Assembly: GCA_021298595.1 (NCBI GenBank)
Contig: JAJTHL010000002.1
Span: 1-56,518 of the forward strand
Direction of reading: 5' to 3'
Origin: Alphaproteobacteria bacterium
Lineage (GTDB): Bacteria; Pseudomonadota; Alphaproteobacteria; Caedimonadales; UBA1908
DNA length: 56,518 bases
Part shown: positions 17,475 to 27,631 of the stretch, in pieces
Numbering within the stretch: position 1 is the first letter of the stretch
Layout of the letters: the number at the start of each line of letters is the position of its first letter
Made by a program: the position numbers and the translations under genes
The notes under the pieces: model-generated
The model's database searches: none
Seen by the model: the letters and a program-made list of their open reading frames with translations, nothing else
Told to the model about the DNA's origin: nothing

Positions 17475-18737
17475 ATGACCTCAGCTCTTAGCCTTCAAGA
17501 TCCCGCTTTGCATTCAGCTCTTTCCCAAGAACTCCATCGTCAACAATCACAACTCGAGCTTATTGCCTCTGAAAATTTTGTCTCAAAAGCGGTCCTCGAA
17601 GCCCAAGGCTCGGTCCTCACCAACAAATACGCCGAAGGGTATCCCGGGCGTCGTTACTATGGCGGTTGCACCTTTGTGGACCAAGCAGAACAGCTGGCCA
17701 TTGACCGCGCAAAAGAGCTCTTTAACTGTGCCTTTGTGAACGTGCAACCCCACGCGGGGGCCCAGGCAAACCAAGCGGTTTTCCTTGCCCTGTTGAATCC
17801 AGGAGATACCTTCATGGGGATGCGCCTAGATTGCGGCGGACACTTGACCCACGGCAGTCCTGTGAACATGTCCGGCAAGTGGTTCAAGCCTGTGGGATAC
17901 GGCGTCAATGCCGAGACGGGGCTGATTGAAATGGACGAGGTGCGCGCCCTTGCGCGCGAACATCGCCCCAAACTGATTGTGGCAGGCGGCTCTGCCTATC
18001 CCCGCATCATTGACTTTTCGGCATTCAGGGCCATTGCCGATGAAATCGGCGCCGTCTTGATGGTGGATATGGCGCATTTTGCGGGTCTTGTGGCGGGTGG
18101 TGCTTACCCAAGTCCCCTGCCCCATGCCCATATTGTGACGACCACAACCCACAAAACCCTGCGGGGTCCCAGGGGAGGTATGATCCTGAGCGCCGATGAA
18201 ACTTTTGCTAAAAGCTTGAACTCGGCCGTCTTCCCCGGTAACCAAGGGGGGCCCCTCATGCATATCATCGCTGCCAAAGCGGTCGCCTTTAAAGAAGCCC
18301 TTGATCCCAGCTTTAAAACCTACGCCCATCAGGTGGTTAAGAACGCACAGGCGCTCTCACGTGCCCTTACCCAGGCGGGGTATGATCTTGTGTCGGGCGG
18401 TACAGATTCCCATCTTGTGCTTGTGGATTTACGAAAAAAAGGTATCACAGGTCACGATGCCAGTGAAGCGCTAGAGCAGGCTGGCATCACGTGCAATAAA
18501 AACGGCACGCCCCAAGATCCCCTTCCCCCAAGCAAAACGTCTGGTATTCGTCTTGGAAGCCCTGCTTGCACGACGCGCGGCCTGCTAGAGGAGGACTTTG
18601 CGCTTATCGGGCGTCACACAGCAAATGTCCTGGACGGTCTGATCAAAGGGGATACGGTGGTGGCAGTAAAAGACGCCCAAGCCTTTGTGGCCGAGATGGC
18701 GGCACGTTACCCTCTTTATCCAGGGCTCTCTTACTAA
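17475..18737 (+). CDS. glyA: Serine hydroxymethyltransferase
   Basis: A 420-residue PLP enzyme converting serine plus tetrahydrofolate to glycine plus methylene-tetrahydrofolate, the main source of one-carbon units. Marks are [42 protein letters not shown], the [13 protein letters not shown] loop, [12 protein letters not shown], the PLP lysine in [14 protein letters not shown], and [13 protein letters not shown]. Length is normal. AGGAGA precedes the ATG. A FosA-like gene follows after 4 bases. Confidence 0.97.
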   Translation: MTSALSLQDPALHSALSQELHRQQSQLELIASENFVSKAVLEAQGSVLTNKYAEGYPGRRYYGGCTFVDQAEQLAIDRAKELFNCAFVNVQPHAGAQANQAVFLALLNPGDTFMGMRLDCGGHLTHGSPVNMSGKWFKPVGYGVNAETGLIEMDEVRALAREHRPKLIVAGGSAYPRIIDFSAFRAIADEIGAVLMVDMAHFAGLVAGGAYPSPLPHAHIVTTTTHKTLRGPRGGMILSADETFAKSLNSAVFPGNQGGPLMHIIAAKAVAFKEALDPSFKTYAHQVVKNAQALSRALTQAGYDLVSGGTDSHLVLVDLRKKGITGHDASEALEQAGITCNKNGTPQDPLPPSKTSGIRLGSPACTTRGLLEEDFALIGRHTANVLDGLIKGDTVVAVKDAQAFVAEMAARYPLYPGLSY

Positions 18738-18741
18738 GCTC

Positions 18742-19176
18742 ATGATCACGGGGATTAACCACATTAACTTGGCGGTTTCAGATGTGGCGCGTTCCTTTTT
18801 GTTTTACAAAGAGTTGCTGGGCTTTACCCCCCTTTGTCAATCTGAAGGAAGCGCCTATCTCTTGGCAGGGAGCAAGGATACGCCCGGCGCCTTGTGGCTT
18901 TCCCTTGATCTTGATCGCGCCAAAACGCGCATCCCCTCTCCTTGCAACACACACTTGGCCTTTAGTGTGAGCAAAGCGGACTTTGGTGCCTTAAAGGCGC
19001 GTCTTTTAGAGGCAGGCGTTATTTCCTTTAAAGACAATACCTCGCCTGGTGAGAGTTTCTACTTTCTGGATCCTGACGGGCACAAGCTTGAGCTCCACGT
19101 GGGGACCTGGCAAGACCGCATCGCTGCAAAAAAAGAAAATCCAGGCGCCTGGCAGAACGTTACGTGGTATCTTTAG
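18742..19176 (+). CDS. FosA-like VOC family protein (putative glutathione transferase)
   Basis: A 144-residue glyoxalase/VOC-fold protein. It looks closest to FosA, the Mn/K-dependent glutathione transferase that opens the fosfomycin epoxide. The start MITGINHINLAVSD supplies metal ligand His7. The other ligands are His71 (in THLAF) and Glu117 (in GHKLELHVG). The K+ loop and phosphonate-site residues Lys97, Ser101, Ser105 and Tyr107 lie in FKDNTSPGESFYFLDPDG, and Arg126 corresponds to the FosA Arg119. The usual Thr9 is Asn here. It starts 4 bases after glyA without a clear ribosome site, so it may be read with glyA. Its end overlaps rarA by 17 bases. Whether it acts on fosfomycin is inference. 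Confidence 0.8.
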   Translation: MITGINHINLAVSDVARSFLFYKELLGFTPLCQSEGSAYLLAGSKDTPGALWLSLDLDRAKTRIPSPCNTHLAFSVSKADFGALKARLLEAGVISFKDNTSPGESFYFLDPDGHKLELHVGTWQDRIAAKKENPGAWQNVTWYL

Positions 19177-20503
19177 GGACTTCGTGTTGGGCGGCCTCCC
19201 GTTCGGCGCGCTTTTGACGCCAAAACTCTAGCCGCTTTCTGATTTCGCGCTCGAACCCCCGATCAGGTGGGTCATAGTATCCTTGACGCGTCATGCCGTC
19301 TGGAAAGTAATTTTGCCCTGAAAACGCGTCTGGCGCGTCGTGGTCATATTCGTATCCCTGACCAAAGCCTTCGTCCGCCATCCATTTGGTCGCCGCGTTT
19401 ATGGCAAAGGAAGGAGGCGCCAAGGACCCGTTTTCCTTAGCACTTACGCGTGCCCTTTTATAGGCAAGATAAAGAGCATTGGATTTTGGGGCACTGGCGA
19501 CGTACACAAGGGCGCCAGCAAGGGCAAGCTCGCCTTCAGGAGACCCAAGCCGTTCATAAACCTCAAGGGCCGCGACCGCTTGAAGAAGGGCACTGGGATC
19601 TGCAAGCCCCACATCTTCACTGGCCATACGTACAAGGCGCCTGCCGATATAAAGGGGTGACTCGCCTCCTTCTAGCATCCGCGCAAACCAATAAAGGGCA
19701 GCGTTCACGTCCGAACCTCTCACGGCCTTATGAAGGGCGCTAATTAACGAGTAATGGCCATCGCGCCCCTTGTCATAAAGGGCCGCCCGGCGCGGTAGGT
19801 GCGTTAAAAGTGTGTCGGAATCAAGAAGGGTGTCCGTTGTAAAGGAAAGCGCGTCAAGTTGGGCCATAAAGTTTAAAAGTGTACGCCCATCCCCGTCACA
19901 AAGCTGGAACAGCAAGTCCCGTGCGTCATCGGTTAAGGGCGGCGTTTGCCCTAGATACGTACAGGCCTTCTCAAAAAGCTTGAAGAGAGCCTGCGTGTCC
20001 AGGCGCTTGAGGGTTAAGACCTGGCAGCGGGATAAAAGCGCGCTATTCAGCTCAAAGGAGGGGTTTTCAGTGGTAGCCCCCACAAGGGTCAGGCGTCCGT
20101 CCTCAAGATGTGCCAGGAAGGTGTCCTGCTGCGTGCGGTTAAATCTATGAATTTCATCCACAAAAAGAAGAGTACGTTGCCCTACCCTTAGTCTGCTTTG
20201 AGCCTGCTCGAAAATGGTTTTTAGATCCTGGGTGCCCGTAAAAATGGCAGAGATAGAGACGAAAAAAAGGTTTGTTTCCTGGGCAAGAAGACGCGCAAGG
20301 GTAGTCTTACCGCACCCGGGAGGTCCCCAGAATATTAAGGATGGAAACTCCCCCGTTTGTGAGAGAAGGCGTGTGAGAAGTCCCTGGGGTCCCACAAGGT
20401 GATCTTGTCCCACAACGTCGTCAAGCTTTTGAGGACGCAGACGCTCCGCCAGGGGTTGATGGGGGGCCTTTCCCTCGTTAAAAAGACTACCAGTTCCGGA
20501 CAA
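19160..20503 (-). CDS. rarA: Replication-associated recombination protein A (RarA/MgsA)
   Basis: A protein of about 447 residues, an AAA+ clamp-loader-like ATPase that acts at stalled forks and is related to eukaryotic WRNIP1. PLAERLRPQKLDDVVGQDHL opens the family domain. Walker A is GPPGCGKTTLARLLA, Walker B is LLFVDEIHRFNRTQQD, sensor 1 is LVGATTENPSFELN, and the arginine finger lies in ALLSRCQVL. The C-terminal part, with AYKRARVSAKENGSL and LAYKRA-type helices, is the tetramerisation region. The longest frame runs back into degP. TTG 20503 (MSGTGSLFNEGKAPHQPLAE) fits the family N-terminus, giving a 17-base overlap with degP. The start is uncertain by some codons. Confidence 0.93.
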   Translation of the reverse strand: MSGTGSLFNEGKAPHQPLAERLRPQKLDDVVGQDHLVGPQGLLTRLLSQTGEFPSLIFWGPPGCGKTTLARLLAQETNLFFVSISAIFTGTQDLKTIFEQAQSRLRVGQRTLLFVDEIHRFNRTQQDTFLAHLEDGRLTLVGATTENPSFELNSALLSRCQVLTLKRLDTQALFKLFEKACTYLGQTPPLTDDARDLLFQLCDGDGRTLLNFMAQLDALSFTTDTLLDSDTLLTHLPRRAALYDKGRDGHYSLISALHKAVRGSDVNAALYWFARMLEGGESPLYIGRRLVRMASEDVGLADPSALLQAVAALEVYERLGSPEGELALAGALVYVASAPKSNALYLAYKRARVSAKENGSLAPPSFAINAATKWMADEGFGQGYEYDHDAPDAFSGQNYFPDGMTRQGYYDPPDRGFEREIRKRLEFWRQKRAEREAAQHEVPKDTT

Positions 20504-21971
20504 TAATACTTTGAACCTTTCCGCGTCTGCTAAAGACGATTTCCCACCCGCTGCGACTACGCCCAAGGCTTCTGGAAAGCTCTTCGGCTGTTTTCACATC
20601 AGATCCGTTCACGGACAAGATAATATCCCCTGGTAAAAGGCCTGTCAGGGATGCTGGTGTGCCGGGCCTGACGCCCACAATCACAACGCCGCCTCCTTCA
20701 TAGGCAAGACCCAGACTGTTGGCAACGGCTGGTGAAAGCCCTGTCACGACCGCGCCCGCCAAAGGCTGACGCCCTGTCAGATTCAATTTTCTGTTGCCAG
20801 GCAAATCAGGGGGTGTGGTAAAAGTGATACTCAGTTGCTTTAGCTCGCCCTGGCGCCAAATCTCAAGGGTCGTGGTATCACCCACCTTGAAGGTTGCAAT
20901 ACGGAAACGGAACGCCGCCTCGTTTCGAAGGGGATGTCCACCCATTTTTAAAATGACGTCTCCTTGATGAAGGCCCGCCTGGGCAGCAGGACTTCGCTCG
21001 AAAACGTTTTTAACAAGAATGCCCTCTGGTTTTTCAAGGGCTAAGGACTGCGCGATATCGGGGGTTACGGACTCCATGGAAATGCCAGCCCAAGGCCTGA
21101 CAAGCTTGCCGCCGTGATCCACGGCCGCCAGAACCGGCAGGACAAGGTTTGAAGGGATCGCAAAGCCAATTCCAATGGATCCGCCCGTATTGGAAAAGAT
21201 CGCTGTATTAATGCCCACAATTTTTCCGTCGAGGGTCACAAGGGGACCGCCCGAGTTTCCTGGGTTAATGGCGGCGTCCGTTTGAATCAACGAATGGAAA
21301 TCAGACACGCCCACCTGGCTTCTGGCAAGACCAGAAACAATCCCAGAGGTCACGGTTTGGCCAACCCCAAAAGGATTGCCCACAGCCAGCACAATATCGC
21401 CAACCTTAAGCGTATCCGCGTCCCTGAACGAAAGGGCGGGAAGTTCTTTTCCATGGGTTTCAAGGCGCAGAATCGCAAGATCCGTGCGATCATCTCTGAC
21501 GATGGCGTGGGCCTCGAACTCTTGTCCATCGGAAAGCACAACTTTTATTTCAGAGGCTTGCTTGATGACGTGATAATTTGTGACCACCACGCCGTCCTTG
21601 CGCACAATCACGCCCGAACCAAGGGAACTTTGAACCCGTGATCCCAAGTCGCCCTGGGGAAGTGCATCACCAAAAAAGTGCCTAAATAAAGGATCCGCAA
21701 AGTACGGCAAGTGGCTTTGGGTGTTTTCTATACGCGTGGCAAAGATGTTTACAACGCAGGGCGAAACTTTTTCCACAACGGGGGCGAAGGACAGCTGAAG
21801 CTGCTCTTTTGAATCAGGCACCACGGTTTTTGGCGGCAGAAGGTTTGTCAAAGACGGTGCAGCAGCCCCAGGAGTTTGCGGGGCATCTCCCCTTACCAAG
21901 TCACAAAAAGAGACGGTCAATATAAGTGAAGATAGTAGGGTTGTGGCGCGTAAAATCGGTGCCCTCATCAT
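20487..21971 (-). CDS. degP: DegP/HtrA-type periplasmic serine protease
   Basis: A 494-residue protein with a signal peptide (ATTLLSSLILTVSFCDLVRG), a trypsin-like domain and two PDZ domains. The catalytic triad is His in VVTNYHVIK, Asp in DDRTDLAIL and Ser in DAAINPGNSGGPLV. The first PDZ has VFERSPAAQAGLHQGDVIL, the second VRPGTPASLTGLLPGDIIL. It degrades or chaperones misfolded envelope proteins. It overlaps rarA by 17 bases, which is the usual pairing in alphaproteobacteria. It could be called DegQ; the two cannot be separated by eye. Confidence 0.95.
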   Translation of the reverse strand: MMRAPILRATTLLSSLILTVSFCDLVRGDAPQTPGAAAPSLTNLLPPKTVVPDSKEQLQLSFAPVVEKVSPCVVNIFATRIENTQSHLPYFADPLFRHFFGDALPQGDLGSRVQSSLGSGVIVRKDGVVVTNYHVIKQASEIKVVLSDGQEFEAHAIVRDDRTDLAILRLETHGKELPALSFRDADTLKVGDIVLAVGNPFGVGQTVTSGIVSGLARSQVGVSDFHSLIQTDAAINPGNSGGPLVTLDGKIVGINTAIFSNTGGSIGIGFAIPSNLVLPVLAAVDHGGKLVRPWAGISMESVTPDIAQSLALEKPEGILVKNVFERSPAAQAGLHQGDVILKMGGHPLRNEAAFRFRIATFKVGDTTTLEIWRQGELKQLSITFTTPPDLPGNRKLNLTGRQPLAGAVVTGLSPAVANSLGLAYEGGGVVIVGVRPGTPASLTGLLPGDIILSVNGSDVKTAEELSRSLGRSRSGWEIVFSRRGKVQSIIVRNW

Positions 21972-22031
21972 AGCCCCATCCTTTGCAAGAACAATGGTGT
22001 CATCCTAGCAAATTCAGGAGCTAGTGGCTAT

Positions 22032-23333
22032 TTAAATCGAGAGGGCTTTTGGCGCTGCCGTCCCTTTCTTTAGGTACCAAAACAGGTAAACAGGCACGCC
22101 GCTTAAGGTAAAAAGACATGACTGCCCTAAGGTCGCAAGAGGCGTCTCGTAAATGATCCATGCACAAAAAAGGAGGGCGATCAGACTTACAAAGGCCGAG
22201 AGATATTTGTTCGCGCGAAGGGCAAGCTTGATGGCGCCAAAACAGCACGCGCTGTACACAAACAAAAAGGCCGTCACAGAAATATCAATAATAGACCTGA
22301 TTTGATCGGCAAAGCTGTCCGCCATGGTCATAAACAGCAAAGGCACAATCCCGGCCGCACTGATAAGAATGGACCAGACCGGCGCTTCTTTCTTGTTGGT
22401 TTTTGCAAAAAGAGCCGGCATGAAACCGTCCTGGGAAAGGCCCAAGGCAATCTGACCGCTTGTCAGCATCCATGCATTCAACGTACCCACACACACAATC
22501 CCGGCGATGACGGAAATCAGCAGATGCCAGTGCCCGCCAAACAAAATCTGAGACGCGTCCACATAGGGCGCTTTTGAGTTCTTTAATACCTCAGGCGGCA
22601 CAAGTCCCATGATACCCAGGCAGTTAATGATGTAAACAACGGCCACAAACAGCGTGCCTAAGATCATGGCTTTGGGGATATTTTTGGTCGGATTTTCAAC
22701 GGATTCTGCCGGGGTTGTGGCGGTTTCAAGCCCGATAAAGCCCCACAGCGTCAAGAGGGTCATCTGCCCCAAAAGCTGGGAAAAGGAAAAGGACTCTGTC
22801 AGGGTCGGTGCGACTTGAAAATGTTCAACCTTAAAGAACATGAGGCCACCAAGGGGGAGCACAATCAAAGGGATCAGCTTTAAAAGAGTAAGGACAAACT
22901 CAGCTTGTCCCGCAATTTTAACGCCTTGTAAATTGACGTAGGTAATCAGCCCTAAAAGAAGGAGCTGCAGGCTTAAAAGGGTCCATTTATCGTGAAGCCC
23001 CATGAGGGGGGCCAAATACCCGACCGCTGTCACCACGACCGCAGTCGTACTGATCCACGAAATGACCCAGTACGTCCAGCCGGTAAAAAAAGCCGGTGCC
23101 CTTCCAAATAACCGGTGCACATACACGTGTGGTCCGCCCGTTTTGGGAAACGCGGCGCACAGCGTTGCAAACACCCAGCAAAGAGCCATGGCGCCTGCCC
23201 CCGCCATCATAAAACCCCACAGGGCAAACCATCCGTAACCCGCCAAATTAGCCGGCGACGTAAAGACCGATGAACCAATCTGACTTCCCGTCACGATGGC
23301 AAACACGGCCGAAAAACCTATTTTTTGAGACAC
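22032..23333 (-). CDS. APC family amino acid/polyamine permease
   Basis: A 433-residue permease with about 12 transmembrane helices. TM1 has the substrate loop GSQIGSSVF, TM2-3 the pattern FPKTGGPHVYVHRLFG, and TM6 WGFIGLETATTPAESVENP. These match the basic amino acid/polyamine antiporter group that includes AdiC, CadB and PotE. It starts at GTG 23333 with AAGGAG placed 7 bases before. It probably exchanges or imports amino acids across the inner membrane. No decarboxylase gene lies nearby, so a paired acid-resistance system is not supported. The substrate is unknown. Confidence 0.88.
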   Translation of the reverse strand: MSQKIGFSAVFAIVTGSQIGSSVFTSPANLAGYGWFALWGFMMAGAGAMALCWVFATLCAAFPKTGGPHVYVHRLFGRAPAFFTGWTYWVISWISTTAVVVTAVGYLAPLMGLHDKWTLLSLQLLLLGLITYVNLQGVKIAGQAEFVLTLLKLIPLIVLPLGGLMFFKVEHFQVAPTLTESFSFSQLLGQMTLLTLWGFIGLETATTPAESVENPTKNIPKAMILGTLFVAVVYIINCLGIMGLVPPEVLKNSKAPYVDASQILFGGHWHLLISVIAGIVCVGTLNAWMLTSGQIALGLSQDGFMPALFAKTNKKEAPVWSILISAAGIVPLLFMTMADSFADQIRSIIDISVTAFLFVYSACCFGAIKLALRANKYLSAFVSLIALLFCAWIIYETPLATLGQSCLFTLSGVPVYLFWYLKKGTAAPKALSI

Positions 23334-23647
23334 ACTCTCTCTCCTTCAACTATCTTGGAGAATAAACTTTTAACCTTAAAAAAATGTAGATATAGATGAA
23401 CGAGGCCCTAGCGAGCCTTTCGAAGAGAGAAAGATTTGGGAGACACAAACATTCATAGATCCCAATAAAACCGATTGGCACACTATATCCTATTTTTCAA
23501 AGTTCTCAAGCATAAAATGGTTGTTCAGGGGACGTGATCCATTTTACGACCTCTCTTTCCCATGGGATAAACGAGCCTTCTTGTTGACTCTGTGCCCAGA
23601 ACGGATAACAATGGGCCCCAAGTTTTAGTTGATATAAGGAGTTTACG
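23334..23647. other. Divergent intergenic region between permease and secD
   Basis: About 310 bases with no convincing coding frame. It holds a perfect 8-base inverted repeat, TAAAATGG at 23513-23520 and CCATTTTA at 23539-23546, and the candidate secD promoter at 23584-23611. The inverted repeat has no T-run and may be an operator. Confidence 0.5.
23584..23611 (+). promoter_or_regulatory. Candidate promoter for secD
   Basis: TTGACT, a 16-base spacer and TAACAA, about 37 bases ahead of the secD start. The -35 is one base from consensus. Confidence 0.45.
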
Positions 23648-25210
23648 GTGTCTATCCCCACGTGGAGGTCCGTTCTGATTATACTGGTCTGCTTTTTTGG
23701 GACCTTGTTTTCGTTGCCAACGTTTTTATCGCCCCAAGAGCTTGCAAAGCTGCCAAGCTGGATGCCCCGTCACCAGGTCAGCCTTGGTCTTGACCTACAA
23801 GGGGGATCTCATATTCTGCTGGAGGTCGATGTGGCGACTGGTCTTCGTGACCGCCTGAACCTTGCCATGCCTGATGTGCGCAAGATTCTGCGCAATGAAA
23901 AGGTGGGGTATACAGGTCTTTCCATGAAGGGAGACACCCTTGTCTTGCGCCTGCGTGATGTGAATGATGCGTCAAAGGCCCAAAAGGCTCTCAGAAGCCT
24001 TGATCGCAACTTTCAGGTTGAGGCCGGCGCAGAAGGTGTTCTCACCATCGCCTTTACCCCTGACGCCCTTCGTGAGACCAAGAAAACCCTTCTTGACCAA
24101 TCCATTGAAATCGTCGGACGCCGTATTAATGAGATCGGCACCAAAGAGCCCCTCATTCAACGTCAAGGCGAAGACCGTATTATTGTGCAGCTGCCAGGCG
24201 TTCAAGACCCTAGCCACGTCAAAGACCTTTTGGGTCAAACGGCTAAGCTCACCTTCCGCCTTGTGAACGCAAAAATGCCTTTTGTGGATAATCCCAGAGC
24301 GGCGATCCCTCCAGGGACCGAAATTCTTGAAGATAAAGACGGCAAAGGGCAATACTACGTCATTGACAAACAAGTGCTTTTGACCGGTGAAAATCTTGTG
24401 GACGCACAGCCAAGCTTTGATGAGTACGGCGCCCCTCAAGTCTCATTCCGCTTAGACACTGTGGGTGGACGCAAGTTTGCCGAGATCACCAAAAACCACA
24501 TTGGCCAAGCCTTTGCCATTATTCTGGATAAAAAAGTCATCAGTGCTCCTCGAATTCAAGGAGTGATTCCAAGCGGGAGCGGCGTGATCACGGGATCTTT
24601 CAAGCTTCAAGAAGTCAATGATCTTGCCCTCTTGATGCGTGCAGGTGCCCTCCCCGCTCCGCTTACCGTCATCGAAGAGCGCACCGTCGGACCAGATCTA
24701 GGCGCTGACTCTGTGGCGGCTGGTAAAACGGCGACCATTGCCTCGGTGGCGCTGGTGGCAGTCTTTATGGTAATTTTGTATTCGCTTTTTGGGTTTGTTG
24801 CGAACGTCGCCCTTGTCTTTAACCTCATTTTCCTCATGGGCGCCCTTGCCGTCACGGGATCAACCCTGACCCTTCCGGGGATTGCCGGTATTGCCCTCAC
24901 CTTGGGTATGGCCGTTGATGCCAACGTGTTGATTTTTGAGCGTGTAAAAGAAGAGCTGCGCAATGGTGCAAAACCACGCATGGCTATTGACGCAGGTTAT
25001 GACCGCGCCATGGCGACCATCATGGACTCGAACCTGACAACCCTTATTGGTGCGGCTGCCCTTTACATTTGGGGCTCTGGTCCCATACGCGGCTTTGGCG
25101 TGTCCTTGGCCATGGGAATTGTCATTTCCATGTTCACGGCCATTAGTCTTACGCGCCTCATTGTAGAATTCTGGATGAAGTGGCGTCGTCCCTCCACCCT
25201 GGCCATTTAA
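23648..25210 (+). CDS. secD: Protein translocase subunit SecD
   Basis: A 520-residue RND-type component of the Sec export machinery that uses the proton gradient to pull proteins through SecYEG. TM1 is near the start (SVLIILVCFFGTLFSLPTF). The first periplasmic stretch carries SLGLDLQGGSHILLEVD, then EIVGRRINEIGTKEPLIQRQ, and the five C-terminal helices include GIALTLGMAVDANVLIFERV. AAGGAG sits before GTG 23648. It is followed after 18 bases by secF. No yajC is present upstream. Confidence 0.97.
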   Translation: MSIPTWRSVLIILVCFFGTLFSLPTFLSPQELAKLPSWMPRHQVSLGLDLQGGSHILLEVDVATGLRDRLNLAMPDVRKILRNEKVGYTGLSMKGDTLVLRLRDVNDASKAQKALRSLDRNFQVEAGAEGVLTIAFTPDALRETKKTLLDQSIEIVGRRINEIGTKEPLIQRQGEDRIIVQLPGVQDPSHVKDLLGQTAKLTFRLVNAKMPFVDNPRAAIPPGTEILEDKDGKGQYYVIDKQVLLTGENLVDAQPSFDEYGAPQVSFRLDTVGGRKFAEITKNHIGQAFAIILDKKVISAPRIQGVIPSGSGVITGSFKLQEVNDLALLMRAGALPAPLTVIEERTVGPDLGADSVAAGKTATIASVALVAVFMVILYSLFGFVANVALVFNLIFLMGALAVTGSTLTLPGIAGIALTLGMAVDANVLIFERVKEELRNGAKPRMAIDAGYDRAMATIMDSNLTTLIGAAALYIWGSGPIRGFGVSLAMGIVISMFTAISLTRLIVEFWMKWRRPSTLAI

Positions 25211-25228
25211 GTTAAAAGGAAGATCACC

Positions 25229-26167
25229 ATGAAAGGTATTCAACTTGTTCCGTACAACACGAAGATTGACTTCGTTGGCAAGCGGTGGATCGGTTACGTT
25301 GTGGCCATTTGTATTGTGCTGGGAACGGCTTTTAGTCTTGCCACAAAAGGGCTAAACCTTGGGATTGACTTTAGGGGCGGTATTTCCCTAGAGGTCCGCA
25401 TGCCCACAAAACCAGACGTTGCAGCCCTTCGCACCCAGCTAAACGGCCTTGGGATGGGAGAAGTCAAACTGCAAAGTATTGGCTCTGATAACGACATCCT
25501 CATGCGCTTTGAGCGTCAAAAAGGCGGCGATGCGGCCCAAGGAGCGGCAGTTGCCAAAATTAAGGCGGCGTTGGGAGACAACGTTAAGTATAACCGCATT
25601 GAAACCGTTGGACCAAAGGTCAGCGGTGATCTTATTGAAAACGGTGTCAAGGCTACCCTTTTTGCCCTTTTAGGCATGCTCGCCTACATCTGGTTTCGCT
25701 TTGAGTGGCAGTTTGGTCTTTGCGGCGTCATTGCCCTTCTCCATGACGCGGTGGCGGTTATTGGCTTTTATTCCATTTCAGGTGTAGAGTTCAGCGAAGG
25801 GGCCCTCGCCGCCGTTTTGACCACAGTCGGGTATTCCATTAACGATACCGTCGTGATCTATGATCGCCTCCGGGAGAATTTGCGTAAATACAAGTCAACA
25901 CCCATGGCAGAAGTCATGAACCGCAGCATGAACGAGACGCTGTCCAGGACCATTCTCACCTCTTCCACAACGATCCTTGCTCTTGTGGCTCTTTATTGGC
26001 TCGGCGGCCCCGTCATCGAGGCCTTTAGCCTTCCCATTTTGGTGGGCATCGCGGTGGGTACGCTTTCTTCTATTTTCCTGTCCGTGACGCTTCTTTTAAA
26101 CTTTGATATCCGGGCGCACTTGCAAAAGAAAGAAGAAGAGCGTGCCAAAGCAGACGCCCAGGCCTAA
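25229..26167 (+). CDS. secF: Protein translocase subunit SecF
   Basis: A 312-residue partner of SecD in the same membrane complex. Marks are [16 protein letters not shown] after TM1, [33 protein letters not shown] in the membrane bundle and [18 protein letters not shown]. Length is typical for alphaproteobacteria. It begins 18 bases after secD with AAAAGGAAG before ATG. tyrS follows after 10 bases. Confidence 0.97.
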   Translation: MKGIQLVPYNTKIDFVGKRWIGYVVAICIVLGTAFSLATKGLNLGIDFRGGISLEVRMPTKPDVAALRTQLNGLGMGEVKLQSIGSDNDILMRFERQKGGDAAQGAAVAKIKAALGDNVKYNRIETVGPKVSGDLIENGVKATLFALLGMLAYIWFRFEWQFGLCGVIALLHDAVAVIGFYSISGVEFSEGALAAVLTTVGYSINDTVVIYDRLRENLRKYKSTPMAEVMNRSMNETLSRTILTSSTTILALVALYWLGGPVIEAFSLPILVGIAVGTLSSIFLSVTLLLNFDIRAHLQKKEEERAKADAQA

Positions 26168-26177
26168 AGGAGATCCC

Positions 26178-27437
26178 ATGACCCTTTCGTTTAAATCTGA
26201 CTTTATGAATGAGGCTGCTGACCGCGGTTTTATTCATCAAGGGACTGACATGGATCAGCTGGATACCTTGATGGCTAAGGGCCCTGTGACCGCTTACTTA
26301 GGCTTTGATATGACGGCGAGGAGTCTTCACGTGGGAAGCCTTCTGCAAATCATGTGGCTCCGCCTTTTGCAAAAAACGGGACACAAGCCCATTGTCCTTT
26401 TGGGAGATGGCACGACGCGCATTGGGGATCCCTCGTTTAAAGACACCTCGCGCCCCATGATTTCAGAAGAAGAGATCGAAGCCAACGCCGCCGGTATTGG
26501 CCAAGTCTTTGACAAATATCTGACTTTTGGAGACGGCCCCACAGACGCCAAAATCGTGCGGAACTATTCTTGGCTTAAGAAGCTCAACTATCTTGAGTTT
26601 TTAGATAAATACGGCCGTCACTTTTCGGTGAATCGGATGCTGTCCTTTGACAGCGTGAAGCTACGCCTTGACCGGGAACAACCCTTAAGTTTTCTGGAAT
26701 TCAACTATATGATCCTTCAGGCCTATGACTTTTTAGAGCTAAGTCGTACCGAGGGATGTATCTTGCAATTTGGCGGGAGCGACCAGTGGGGCAATATCCT
26801 GAACGGGGTGGAATTAATCCGCCGCCTGGAGCGCAAAGAAGCTTTTGGTCTGACCTCACCCCTTCTGACAACCTCATCGGGACAAAAGATGGGCAAGACC
26901 GCCCAGGGGGCGGTGTGGCTGAATGCCGATATGCGCTCACCTTTCGAGTTCTGGCAGTTTTGGCGCAATACCGATGACCGGGATGTGGGCACGTTCCTGC
27001 GCCTCTTTACCGAACTTCCTTTGGATGAGATTGCCAAACTTGAAGCCCTGCAGGGCGCTGAAATTAATGAGGCGAAAAAAATCCTTGCCGATGAGGCCAC
27101 ACGCCTTTGTCACGGGGACGACGCCCTTGCCACAGCCAAAGAAACAGCCAAAGGCCTGTTTGAGGCAGGTGTTAGCGCCCTTGAGGCCCTGCCCCGTTTC
27201 AAGGCGACCATCAAAGAGATAGAAGAAGGTCTATCAATTCTTGATCTTTTGGTACGCACCGAGCTTTGCCAAAGCAAGGGTGAAGCAAGGCGCCTTGTGC
27301 GCGGAGGAGGCGCGCGCCTCAATGAGGCGCCTCTTTGTGATGAAGACGCTTTTGTCAGCCTTGGGGATTTTAAGGACGGTGACCTGAAGCTGTCCTCAGG
27401 CAAAAAACGTCACGCACTTGTGTGCCTTTCTTCGTAA
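26178..27437 (+). CDS. tyrS: Tyrosyl-tRNA synthetase
   Basis: A 419-residue class I synthetase attaching tyrosine to tRNA-Tyr. The tyrosine pocket is [19 protein letters not shown], the HIGH variant is [17 protein letters not shown] follows, and the KMSKS loop reads KMGKT. The C-terminal S4 RNA-binding domain contains [26 protein letters not shown] precedes ATG 26178; the longer frame overlaps secF and is rejected. The secD-secF-tyrS order suggests one transcript, ended by the hairpin at 27443. Confidence 0.96.
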   Translation: MTLSFKSDFMNEAADRGFIHQGTDMDQLDTLMAKGPVTAYLGFDMTARSLHVGSLLQIMWLRLLQKTGHKPIVLLGDGTTRIGDPSFKDTSRPMISEEEIEANAAGIGQVFDKYLTFGDGPTDAKIVRNYSWLKKLNYLEFLDKYGRHFSVNRMLSFDSVKLRLDREQPLSFLEFNYMILQAYDFLELSRTEGCILQFGGSDQWGNILNGVELIRRLERKEAFGLTSPLLTTSSGQKMGKTAQGAVWLNADMRSPFEFWQFWRNTDDRDVGTFLRLFTELPLDEIAKLEALQGAEINEAKKILADEATRLCHGDDALATAKETAKGLFEAGVSALEALPRFKATIKEIEEGLSILDLLVRTELCQSKGEARRLVRGGGARLNEAPLCDEDAFVSLGDFKDGDLKLSSGKKRHALVCLSS

Positions 27438-27442
27438 TCAGA

Positions 27443-27474
27443 AGCGGGCCCTTGTCACGAGTGCCCGCTCTTTT
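27443..27474 (+). terminator. Terminator after tyrS
   Basis: AGCGGGC and GCCCGCT pair around a 13-base loop, then CTTTT. Confidence 0.8.
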
Positions 27475-27553
27475 GATCCAATTCTTCAGTACCGACGAGG
27501 CTTACCCCTTTACAGAGCCGGGAGAGTATCATAAAGTGTGACCATTCCGCAAG

Positions 27554-27630
27554 GCGCCCTTAGCTCAGCTGGATAGAGCACCGGCCTTCTAAGCCGGGTG
27601 TCGCAGGTTCGAATCCTGCAGGGCGCGCCA
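27554..27630 (+). tRNA. tRNA-Arg (anticodon TCT)
   Basis: A 77-base cloverleaf with CCA encoded. The acceptor stem GCGCCCT pairs with AGGGCGC, discriminator G. The D arm is TAGCTCAGCTGGATAGAGCA. The anticodon stem CCGGC/GCCGG carries loop CTTCTAA, so the anticodon is TCT and reads AGA/AGG. The T arm is GCAGGTTCGAATCCTGC. The minus-strand lipase-fold gene stops 2 bases after its end. Confidence 0.98.
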
Positions 27631-27631
27631 C

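Noticed and set aside
22032-23333. Acid-resistance antiporter of a decarboxylase system
   Set aside because: The permease fits the AdiC/CadB/PotE group, but no amino acid decarboxylase is adjacent, so a paired system is not supported.
27554-27630. tRNA-associated integration site
   Set aside because: The tRNA-Arg 3' end is followed within 2 bases by the stop of the lipase-fold gene, and no integrase or duplicated tRNA end is visible in the window.
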